The notes beneath the pieces were generated by a model that ran no database searches, had not been told where the DNA came from, and saw only the letters and a program-made list of their open reading frames with translations. Positions 55,010 through 64,000 of a DNA stretch of 64,000 bases are shown here, one piece after another. Every line of letters begins with the position of its first letter. Positions within the stretch are counted from its first letter, which is position 1. The stretch is from Tipula vernalis (taxonomy: Eukaryota; Arthropoda; Insecta; Diptera; Tipulidae): contig OY282558.1 in assembly GCA_958295665.1 (NCBI GenBank), forward strand, positions 330,743,106-330,807,105, given 5' to 3'. The position numbers and the translations under genes are program-made.

Positions 55010-57248
55010 CTTTGTAGTGTAGACTGCGTGTCGAAAACGGAATAAATAATAGCTAGTCCTCAACTCAACTCAACGCTAAATTTATCTAAACTGAAACATA
55101 ATAAAAAAATATCGTAAAATATCTTCATGTAATAAACATAAAATCGATCGGTTGAGAATCATAAACCTTCGCTTTATGATTTTAATTGATTGTTGATATA
55201 TGTACTTCCAAACAATATTCAATTTGTTGCGAAATATGATACTTGTCCATTAAAGTGTTAACATAAAATGAACGAAATCGTTAAATTTCTGTTAAATCTG
55301 GCAATACAAAAACCTAAATATATACTTATCTCCCTCTTTCGTTCATCAAAAATTTCGTATACTTTCATTTTCGATCTACTGCGATGGTATTGGTAAAATT
55401 TTGACAGATAATTTTTTCGTTTCTTATATCATTCATATTTTCTAACCCTTCTCCAATCTCCATTAATAATAAAAGTATTAATAACAATAATAGTGAATAA
55501 ATTATTAAAACTTAAAATTGTAAATGAAAAAGTCAACCCAAAATCATCACACAACGTTATATCTGTGTATTTACAAAATTTAAATGTCTTCTTTGAATCA
55601 TTCACTGTAATATTGCATTCAGTTGTTGGTGACATTTCGTGCTTTAAAGTCGTGGAAATGTTAAGTGCAATAAAAAGTTTATTATTTAGTTTAAAAAATA
55701 TATTTATTTTTTGATTTTAATAGAAAAATAAATAAAATATTTAATTTATATAAAAAATAAATTATTTATGTAATAAGTACTTACATAAATTATAATTATA
55801 TGAAGTGAAAATTTTTTGGTTAATCTTCTCGTCGGTGAAGAACATTGTGAAAAATCATTAAAAAAAATATATAAAAAAGTTAAATTTGTATATTACAATA
55901 CAATAGTGAAAATTAAAACAGTTTTTATTTAATTTATATAAGTACAGCTTTGTTAATTTTCTTTTTGTGGAATTGGTAGGTATCTTAAATATGTACATAA
56001 ATACATTTGTTTTTGACTCGTCTTATTGTAAAAAAAAATAAAACTTTCTCCTCGATTGATTTGTATTCAAAATTCAAAAATAATATTACTAAATAGACCT
56101 ATAACATTCGTGACTAAAGTTGAGAAAATCTCAACGTCAATAAATTAATATACATAGCTACATACTTACTTAGTGCAATTTATAGAAATGTTGCATATTT
56201 CATTCTCGTTTGACAGAAAATGTGAAAATCATGAGAAATGATGGTATCAAATTTTATTTTATTACATTTTTACATAATGAAGATAAGAAATAATCTTTGG
56301 ACACACGAGTCATATGTATTCGTTTATGTTATATATAGTCAGTTGATTATTTCGGTAGGCCTTATTATTTTCCTGCATTCTTGCACTAAGCCAGGTAATT
56401 TTAACGTAGCCTTATTTAGGCGAGTAAAGAATGTTGCCTATTATGTCAATACCGATAAGGACGTATGCCATTTTGATCGCTGTTTACTATTTCATTAAAT
56501 TTAAAAAAATTGTTAAGCTAAATAAAAAAAGTTAAGATGCATAGGTGAAACTACGTCAATATTTCGTGACACTATCATTAGGTTCTATAATATAATTAAT
56601 TATTCAGCAAAGGAAAGCTAATGCAGCTGTTTGTTGTAGGTTGAACTAATTTTAACGTAAAATTAATATAAGGAATTGCTGGGCAAGGATAATTATTCCG
56701 AAAAAGGTCGTTTGAGGTTTCCGTCCGTTGTGTGAGGATGTAACGTCGTTATTTCTTTATAAAAATAATACTTCAATTGACTTACGTATCTTGTGCGGAA
56801 ACAAGAATCGTAGCGATGAATCACTTGTTGTAGTTCTTAAACGTTCGAGAACGTCTAAAATTTCTGTACAGCTTTAGATAAACCTTCTGCCTGCGTCTAC
56901 CACATCATTTGATCACATATGTTTGTAATTATGTGTCTCGTGCTATGCAGGTTTAGAATACGGCGGCGGTTTCAAAGTTTGAGATATAATTATATTCGTT
57001 GTACATTTTGTAGATTAGCGACCTAAATTGATACTTATTCTTTGCTCACTGTAGAAATTATAGATCAGGTTCATGCTCATTTGTCCTTGCTCAACTTGTA
57101 CAGTTTAATCGGGAATTTGTGGCTCTAGGATTGAGTTTACGTGAAACTCATTTTGGCGCGCTAACTTTTGTTTCGTTTAAATTTTCATGTTTTTCGTTGT
57201 TCCACCGAAATTGTAATAGCAGTATGCATAAAATATTTTTTTCTTTAA
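55010..57248. other. AT-rich stretch without recognised genes
   Basis: I see no known gene, transposase or RNA. The plus ORF at 56238-56498 (86 codons) has a hydrophobic middle but no family resemblance, and its composition fits chance. Confidence 0.5.
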
Positions 57249-57420
57249 GGCGGGTATTACATTATCACATTTATATAATTATATAAATATAATTATATTT
57301 TTTTACAAAGAAAATATTGTTATATTTAGCTTCAAGAAGCTAAATATAACAATAGTTTTTTTGTAAAAATATATAATTATATTTATATAATTATATAAAC
57401 GTGATAATGTAATACCCGCC
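57249..57420. mobile_element. 172-bp nearly perfect palindromic MITE
   Basis: The element is flanked by TAA at 57246-57248 and 57421-57423. Its ends are GGCGGGTATTACATTATCAC and the inverse, and the arms meet at a TAGCTTCAAGAAGCTA centre, so the whole element folds into one long hairpin. A TAA target duplication fits the TWA preference of PIF/Harbinger elements (inference). Confidence 0.9.
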
Positions 57421-57435
57421 TAAATGAACTGCTAT

Positions 57436-57495
57436 AAACTAATAATCGTAGACTAACAACATTAGATTTGTTTCATAGTCTACGGTTATTAGTTT
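57436..57495. repeat. Short hairpin, 20-bp stem
   Basis: AAACTAATAATCGTAGACTA (57436-57455) pairs with 57476-57495 with one G-T pair and a 20-nt loop. It lies 15 bp after the palindromic MITE. It may be a small MITE; I see no target duplication. Confidence 0.7.
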
Positions 57496-57719
57496 CGCAG
57501 AGATAAACGTTCAAAAAATACCCGCTTCAAATTCTTGTTGAACTAAATCAGGTCAAATTAAGTCAATTATCGACTACGCCAAATTTTTATTCGGTGTTAC
57601 ATTTCAAAAGCAAAATTTTCTTCAAATTTGCAATATTTAGGCAACAAGCCGCCGAAACCTTTAAAAATCTTTATTGAAAATGTTACTTTAAAAAAAAAAT
57701 GTTACTTAAAATGTTACTT

Positions 57720-58480
57720 TATTGTTACTTTAAATTTATTTTAATTAAGTATTATAAAATAGAAAAATATTTACATTTATTGATGTTACAATGAATTTAT
57801 TAACACTTTGTAAACGAAAACCAATTAACTAATTCTAATAATTTTGATTTGAATTGATTATTTGATTATTGTAAATTTAAAGTGACGTTTGCAACATGGA
57901 ATCCTGGGTATATGTTTGACATTTGAGTTTTTAAGCTCGACCTGTCCCACACCATCCTTCTAAAGGAGATTTTTCAATTAGTAAGAGAGTTCGCCAATAG
58001 ATAGTATGTTTGGGATTTAATATTAAACAAATTTAATAAATGTTAATAGAATTAATTTCTAAAAACGCAGACACGCACGTCTCTTCACAAAAACCAATAA
58101 ATTATCTTTGTAAAACAACAATAATCGTATCTGGACATGTTTTACTTAGAAATACAACTCTAAATTTATTTTAAATAAAATGGAAAAATATTTTCCAATT
58201 CAAGTTAAAATGTATTTATTAACACTTTATCAACGAAAACCTCTTACAAAATACAAATAAATCAAAAAATATGTATAAATCATAAATAACAATTTATTTA
58301 CACTTGCATTACCAAACTTGTGTTTTATCCCAGGACAAAGAAGCACCATACAGTAGAGACTCGAAATAAAAACTCGCTCTATAGGAAGATTTTTCAATAA
58401 GTAAGAGAGTTCGCCAATAGATACTTAGTCTGTCTGAGGTTTAGTATTAAAAAAAAAATTAAATAAATATTAATGGAACT
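57720..58480. repeat. Diverged tandem duplication, period about 420 bp
   Basis: Words recur in order in both halves: TTTATTAACACTTT...ACGAAAACC (about 57805 and 58217) and AGTAAGAGAGTTCGCCAATA (about 57981 and 58400), each followed by similar TTAAATAAAT stretches. Identity is moderate, so the event is old. It is non-coding. Confidence 0.65.
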
Positions 58481-58481
58481 A

Positions 58482-58620
58482 CAGGTAACCCTCATACAAC
58501 GCGGACTTCTACAACGCGGACTTCTACAACGCGATTTTCCTACAACGCGGTACACAAAATGCAGGAATTTTCCGGTACTTCTACAATGCCATTTCGGTAC
58601 AACGCAGTTAAGGAATTGTA
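58482..58620. repeat. Tigger/pogo-like terminus with internal 15-bp repeats
   Basis: CAGGTAACCCTCATACAACG follows a TA dinucleotide and continues with three or four ACAACGCGG-centred units. Pogo/Tigger elements have termini of this CAGG...CCTC...CGCGG type. No opposite end was found, so it is a single terminus. Confidence 0.5.
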
Positions 58621-58924
58621 GAAATTATACTACAATTCCATAACATTAAATTATTTGGTGTAATATTTATACAACCTTGATACCTCATAAGAAATATCAT
58701 TCATAAATAACAATTTATTTGCACTTGTGTTACATAGAAATTCCTGTCGCAGAAATTAATCTCTTAAAAAAATGGAATTAAACTCGCAAAAATTTGTATG
58801 AAGTTTTGACCTTTAATCCCATTTTTTGAGTAATAAACTCGGAAACAAATACTTAACATTCTAACAGGAATTACGCCCGGAAGAAAAGACCATTTTATAT
58901 TACTTTGTCTATTAAGACTGCACG

Positions 58925-59420
58925 CAGTGGCGTAACTAGGTACGCGCAGCTGAGCGAGAGCCCCGTGTTAATTGAGGGCTCACGGTAATTTACCTCTGTG
59001 TTCGAATATTAAATCAGTAGGTAGATGGTCGCTCAGCAGCATCATTTAGACGTGCCATTTCACGTCACAAAAATTGTCTCAGTCGGTATTAGGTACTTTC
59101 TTAGAAAGAAAGTTCCACCATTTATTTTCTCGTTTACTAAATATAAATATTCGTGTAATTATACGTATTCTGAAACGGAATAAAAATGTCTTAAGATTCT
59201 GTCAGAAATTTAGATTTAGATGAAAATTCGCTAAACTCGTTGTAAATCAAGCTTTCAACATCAAATGATAACGATTTTTGTGCCTGCCGAACAATTTCTG
59301 CTAAGTATCTCTCACTACTTATAAGTGAAATGCACTTGCTGTGTACAATTGGAATCAATGGAGAATTGAGCCAAAACATCATCCATAATGAATCCATCTT
59401 TATTTGTTTAAATTAGTGAA
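58925..59420. other. hAT-like left terminus and neighbouring sequence
   Basis: CAGTGGCGTAACTAGG at 58925-58940 resembles the terminal repeat of many insect hAT-type elements. No matching right end is found in the window. A minus ORF of 68 codons (59397-59191) lies inside but is not recognised. Confidence 0.4.
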
Positions 59421-60686
59421 CCCCTTCAAAATCCGCAACCGAAAAATTTCATAATAGGCCCCTTAGAAAATGGGGAAAAATAAAAATATTTTTGACTATT
59501 GAAAAGTACCAAAAAAATTGATAATAGCTCCTCTGAAATAACACAAATAATTTAATTTAAATGAAAAATGAAATTGATTGAAGTCAACTTTTGTGGCAAA
59601 GTCAAAATCAAAATCTTCTAAATTGTTAATGTTACTTAAAGCATTTTTATTAATATGTATTATACAGCGTCAACATTTAAGAATACACCTAAATCTGCTT
59701 TTACACGTTAGGTACATTCCGTATTATATCGTGATAAAAGGGTTGGGTTTTAAAAGATAAAGAGCATATTAAAGGATACGTTCCTTTAGCTTTAAAATCA
59801 GTAAAAATTCAAAAACTTACTAAAAGAAACAGAAATTTTGTTTAATTGTACTTAATAAACTGTAGATGTATATGTATATAATCAAAAAGTATTTCGTAAA
59901 AAAACACCAAACATTTTTTTTCGTGTACAAAAACCTTACATGGTCAAACCATAACAAAACAGGATTTTATTTTTGTTGGCTGTGCTATTTCAAACTCGTC
60001 TAATAAAACACCGTGTAAAAACAGGTTTGGGTGTAATTAAATTAAGTACTAGAAATAGCAACTGTTAAGAATAAACAATCACTAATTTTTGTTAAAAATT
60101 AATTTTAAGTTTTTAATTCAAAAATGACGTCAAGCAAATATTTATGTTAAATTAAAAAACTTTGCTAATTGAGTAGGTGTAAAATAGAAAGAAATGCGTA
60201 TTTAAAAAAACATGTACACTTAAATTCGATTATTACCGTAGTGATTTTCCAGAATATTGGCCCGCAGCTTTAGTGAAGGAAACTTCTGTCAAAAAAGTAC
60301 CGAGAATCGTTAGTTTAAAATGCCCGCGCGGAAGGGATTTAAACATTTTTTTTCCCTAGATTTGTAGGACTGTCTTTCATTATGATGCCAACTTTGAGCG
60401 CGATCTGTCGACCAGTTTATTTACAACAGTTCGTTAAATCAGTTGACCTCATTAGTGTACGCTGATTTTTACCATGAACGAAATCATTGAATAAATAGTT
60501 TGCCTTAAATTTTGTGTTGTAAACGCAATTTCTTGTCCTGACGCGTTGAATATATGATAGCGTCTGAAATAAAAATGAGCCGAAACCGAAAAAAACACAT
60601 TTCTTTCATAGGAAACGTCGGTTTTTACGTCGGAATGGGGACGAGAATTGTCAAAATCAACTATTACGACAATTTTGTTCAACTGA
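59421..60686. other. Unassigned region with a dispersed repeat
   Basis: No gene is recognised. A block at about 60369-60420 (GACTGTCTTTCATTATGAT, then CCAACTTTGAGCGCG) is similar, in inverse orientation, to about 3810-3880 in the left Penelope copy, so it belongs to a dispersed repeat. Confidence 0.5.
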
Positions 60687-60792
60687 GGTGCTATTCTTGA
60701 ACCATTACGAAAATTTTCGTATTGTGAGTTAGTGTAAAAGAATTAAAAAAATCCTAGTTTTCGTAATAGTTTTTTTTACTAAGAATAGCACC
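60687..60792. mobile_element. 106-bp MITE-like palindrome
   Basis: The ends GGTGCTATTCTT and AAGAATAGCACC are perfect 12-bp inverted repeats, followed by a second paired block (ATTACGAAAA and TTTTCGTAAT). It is non-coding. Confidence 0.75.
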
Positions 60793-61302
60793 CCAGATGC
60801 AGCTACTTTGATGAAAGTTGCGAATGTTGTCCTATTCAAAATTGTTTGTACAAGTTAAATTTTCAGTGCAACGTAACAATCCTCTTTAAAATGAAACTAA
60901 TTTATTTTAAAAATGCTTATTCTGGGGAAAATGCAACTCAAGCATTATTCAAAATTGTTTGCGCAAATTTGGCCACTTATATTTTATTTGCCTATCGTTA
61001 GTTTTTTTTACGTCTATTTCGTCTCTTCACGAGTAGCCCATAAAATTGCTCCTTAGATATATTGAATTCTTACCCCAAACTGATTTCTTAGAACCACATT
61101 TTTGTGGTCAAATTTTTACATTCAGAAAAATATTATTTGTGCAATCACTGTTTGGTGTTCGCTCTTAGTGTAGTGTTAATATCTTCCCAATTATCAAAAT
61201 AAATTAAAAATAAACTCATTTTTTCACAACAATGTTCTACTTAGTTCAATATGCTTATGACTATGATCACTTTATTTCCTCTTGGGAAATCATATTTTTT
61301 TT
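60793..61302. other. Unassigned AT-rich spacer
   Basis: Nothing is recognised except a short repeated phrase around TTCAAAATTGTTTG (about 60837 and 60946). Confidence 0.4.
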
Positions 61303-61458
61303 TTTTAATAATAATAATAATAATAATGCTTTATTCAATGTATAAACCGTGGCTTTTGTACATCACACATATTTACAACAGCAGAAAATAACTTAAAATT
61401 AACAATAAATATTTCAATATCAATATAACAATAATTAGCAAATATACAACAATGAACA
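61303..61458 (-). mobile_element. 3' end of a non-LTR retrotransposon with (ATT)n tail
   Basis: On the minus strand the sequence ends ...AATAAAGCATT(ATT)n, a polyadenylation-like word followed by a microsatellite tail, as found in CR1/RTE-type LINEs. Only the 3' UTR is present; it is cut at its left (5') side by the Tc1 fragment at 61461. Confidence 0.55.
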
Positions 61459-61460
61459 TA

Positions 61461-62130
61461 CAGTGTGTTTCAAAAGTATATCTACCACAGTGTTTTTTTT
61501 CAATACAGAATAAGATATCAAACTTCTTGACAACTCACTGCATTTTTGTTGTTTTTTTCTAATAATTTATAGTTTTCTAATTTAAATAATCCTTAACATT
61601 TAACTAAATTCAACACATTTCATTTTACAAAAATTATCAAACAGTGAACATTCTTCTGCTGGTGTGTTGCAAAAGTATATCTACTTTTTTAGAACACTTT
61701 TTGCGACAAAAAAAAAAATTCCATTGAAAACGCAATAGAGAATAAAAGTAAAACAGAGAGCTAAAAGAGAGTAAAAAAAAATATTTAAGATGTGTATGTG
61801 TGGTAGTTATATTGTGTTCTCACAGGAAGTAGATCACTGTTAAAAAGTAAGTTGTGGGTCAACTGGGTAATAATTGTGAAAATAATAAAAAAACTATAAA
61901 AAGAAGCGACCAATACTTATTATTATAATATCGATAATGCCAAAGGGAAAAGAACTTTCGTCGGAGGAAAAAAGACTTATAAAAGAGTTGAAGAATTACG
62001 GCGAATCGAACATTTTCATTGCTCAGGCTCTTGGAAGAACAAAGTCAGCAATTGGAAAGTTTTTAAAAAGAAGTGAAGAGCGAGGAAATAAGGTAAACGT
62101 ACCAATTACCGTCAGTTTAAGAAACTAGTA
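61461..62130 (+). mobile_element. 5' part of a second Tc1-like element
   Basis: The element begins CAGTGTGTTTCAAAAGTATA after a TA. A second copy of the end word (GTGTGTTGCAAAAGTATATC) lies near 61662, again an IR/DR layout. No right terminus was found before 64000, so it is truncated after about 62128. Confidence 0.75.
61937..62128 (+). pseudogene. Tc1-like transposase N-terminus, truncated
   Basis: The ORF starts MPKGKELSSEEKRLIKELKN, followed by a helix-turn-helix with ALGRTKSAIGKFLK, the paired-type DNA-binding domain of Tc1-like transposases. The protein departs from the family after about residue 53, where short direct repeats begin. The catalytic domain is absent; family members are about 340 residues. 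Confidence 0.78.
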
Positions 62131-62195
62131 CACAGTTTAAGAAACTAGTACAAGAAACGTACCAATTACCGTCAGTTTAAGAAACTAGTACTAAA
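62094..62195. repeat. Short tandem repeats at the Tc1 truncation point
   Basis: AAACGTACCAATTACCGTCA plus TTTAAGAAACTAGTAC occurs twice (62094 and 62155), with a third partial AAGAAACTAGTAC between. This marks the site where the Tc1 element breaks off, perhaps by slipped repair. Confidence 0.8.
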
Positions 62196-62576
62196 CATTA
62201 ATTTTAATGTTTTAATCATATTTTTATTGAAAATGAAAAGATTTTGTAACAATAAGTCTTCGCTCTTATTACCGGCATATTCGATTTATTTTTGTTCTAA
62301 TTTTCGGCGACTGAGGTTCGTATTATTGGCATATTTAGATTCATGTATAAAATATTGAAAATAAAACAGCAAAATAATAGTTTTAGCAAACAAATTATTT
62401 ATTTCGGTTCAATTTTCTAAATAATGAATAACTTACAAACAAGTACTTTTAATTCACAGCTACATAGTACATTATCACATTAAAATTTTTCAAATAATAA
62501 CAAACAAATTAACAAAAACCCTTAATTCACATCTGTTATCAGGTAATCAAGTAAAATAATTAAAATTAATAAAAAA
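62196..62576. other. AT-rich 3' flank of the pogo-like transposase
   Basis: No terminal inverted repeat or gene is recognised. It may be the 3' UTR of the transposase on the minus strand. Confidence 0.4.
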
Positions 62577-64000
62577 CTACAAAATGTTCTTTCGGAAGGC
62601 TTCAATTTCAGGTACGGCATATATACCTCTTACATTTAAAAGTGATGGTGGACTTATAAAGCAAGAGATTTCTTCTTCTTTATACCAAATAACATCGTCT
62701 TTATTTGGCCATCTCCAGTTTTGGCCACTCATTTGCATGGTTTTTATAAATGCCTCTCCAGTTCTTATCTCCATTACAACTCCAGGAAAAAACTCTTCTT
62801 CGTATGCAACTATCACGAAATCACCAGGACACGATGTTTTCTTAATTTTTTTTAAAACTGAGTTTCCTGTTATGGAATCCTCATTGTTATTTTGATTTGA
62901 TGGTCTTTTAATAACTGATTTCTGTCCTTTTTCTCTTCCTTTTTTAAGTTTTTTTCGCTCATCTCTCTTTACCGCTCTTTCCAATTTTTCAGCCAGTGCT
63001 CTTTCCTTTTCCATTTCCAAATTTTTGAGATATTCAAAATATTTATTTGATGTGATTGCGTCAGGTGTTATTTTCCTTCTTACATTTTTCTTCTTCTTTT
63101 CAGTAGGAGGATCCGGATAGTGAAAAGATTTCTTAAACGGTGTGGGGAAATCTTCTTTGAACGACAAATAAGAACAACCCGGCTGCGGAGTTGTACCGAT
63201 AAGAAGTAGATCTTGTTCATCACTGTTTTTATCTGGCGTACTCATTACGAGTGCATTTGTTGCGTTCTGCGGTTCTTGTTGAGCATCAATACTCAAGTTT
63301 AAATCATCAAAAAATCGTACCGTTCCGTCATTATCAACGGTACAATTTAACACCTGATTCCCTACCCATATTTGGTCGTCTAACACAAGATCTAATGATT
63401 GATTTACTATCAATGATGGGTCACAATTTTCTTTGCTTGTCAAAATAACATCATCTTTCGAAAAGAAACAGATTTTCATCTTTTAACTCACCATTCCAGA
63501 ATTCACCACTTTTCTGGAACATTAAAAGCTTTTCTAATGGGAGCCTTTTTTCCATAATTGCTAAAAAAGGCTGGTTGGTTTGATCCTTATTCTCATCATT
63601 CTGAGTGGGAATTTGAATGTTTTCAAAAGATGATGGTGCTCTTGCATTTTCCAAAAGCTTGGTGTAATCGATAGTTTCAGAACTAAAGGGGTATAACCCG
63701 GTCGTTCTGAATCCGTTTTTAATGGTTTCTTTTTTAAGTGCGCGGTCGAAGCAAGTTTTTAATAAAGGCGCAAAATCTTTCCTGTTTAATTTTAGACTTT
63801 TGCATTCAATTTTCCAGGACCGCAATAGATTCTTCCATTCAGTTTTAACTGGGTGAAAACATGCTACATCTAGCGGTTGCAGTAAATGTGTAGCGTTTGG
63901 GAGCAGTGCAATCAATATAATTCTGTGATCTCTACAGAATTCTGCTAACGGAAGTGACAGGTGAGAGCTGTGACCGTCCAGAAATAGGCAAACGGGAAAT
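62577..64000 (-). pseudogene. Pogo/Tigger-like transposase, C-terminal half, runs off the right edge
   Basis: Reading minus from the window edge, FLDGHSSHLSLPLAEFCRDH and ALLPNATHLLQPLDVACFHP are the DDE_1 catalytic core of pogo/Tigger/Jerky-type transposases (second and third Asp). A GFRTTGLYPF segment follows. The frame stops at 63451 (ENLFLFER), and the next frame opens at 63479 and runs to 62577, overlapping 29 bp. One small frameshift would link them. The second part holds a lysine-rich coiled stretch (EKERALAEKLERAVKRDERK, about 63030-62950) and a C-terminal block GDFVIVAYEEEFFPGVVMEI...NWRWPNKDDVIWY, an extension often seen on such insect transposases. The DNA-binding N-terminus would lie beyond 64000. 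Whether it is an element or a host-derived gene is unknown. Confidence 0.8.

Noticed and set aside
56238..56498. 86-codon plus ORF with hydrophobic stretch
   Set aside because: There is no family resemblance, no splice or promoter context, and the composition fits chance.
1..64000. CRISPR arrays, tRNA or rRNA genes, bacterial operons
   Set aside because: None seen. The repeats are minisatellites or transposon parts, and the content is eukaryotic.

Overview
This is an AT-rich eukaryotic, almost certainly arthropod and probably insect, repeat region. I found no convincing host gene. Recognisable coding sequence comes from transposable elements: CR1-like, jockey-like and RTE-like LINEs, Penelope-like elements (PLEs), two Ty3/gypsy LTR elements, mariner, two Tc1-like elements, a pogo/Tigger-like transposase, and several MITEs and foldback elements. 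The mixture, the microsatellite-tailed LINE end and the pogo-type transposase with a C-terminal extension point to an insect. The species cannot be named from the sequence.

Layout. Positions 1130-20392 and 20393-47656 are two tandem, near-identical copies of one segment (19,263 bp unit). The only large difference is at one LTR site. Copy 1 carries a 2,116-bp solo LTR (13645-15760). Copy 2 carries the complete 10.1-kb gypsy element (32908-43024) at the same position with the same flanks. Everything else in copy 2 lies at +19,263 (before the LTR) or +27,264 (after it).

Within each unit the backbone is one CR1-like LINE on the minus strand (ORF1 17728 to 11432, endonuclease 10874, reverse transcriptase down to position 1), split by nested insertions. 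A 5.4-kb foldback element with 8-bp target duplications sits in ORF1 and itself contains the LTR. A 242-bp MITE with 7-bp target duplications lies between ORF1 and ORF2. An 8.1-kb composite with imperfect terminal inverted repeats and a 4-bp target duplication lies inside the endonuclease domain. It holds two head-to-head Penelope elements, one interrupted by a jockey 3' fragment and the other by a 417-bp MITE. Upstream are an RTE-like relic, a MITE cluster, a mariner relic and the start of a second gypsy element.

From 47523 to 52370 is a complete but frameshifted gypsy element with 214-bp LTRs and an ATAC target duplication. From 52371 to 64000 lie MITEs, a Tc1-like element with double inverted repeats (53361-54981), a 172-bp palindromic MITE (57249-57420), Tigger- and hAT-like termini, a LINE 3' tail, a 5' Tc1 fragment (61461 onward) and, running off the right edge on the minus strand, a pogo/Tigger-like transposase.

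The most unusual points are the tandem duplication that captures solo and full-length states of one LTR insertion, the foldback element with all-frame-open 15-bp repeats and an unknown ORF conserved between its arms, the 649-bp direct repeats flanking the LTR, and the MITE cluster bounded by one target duplication.
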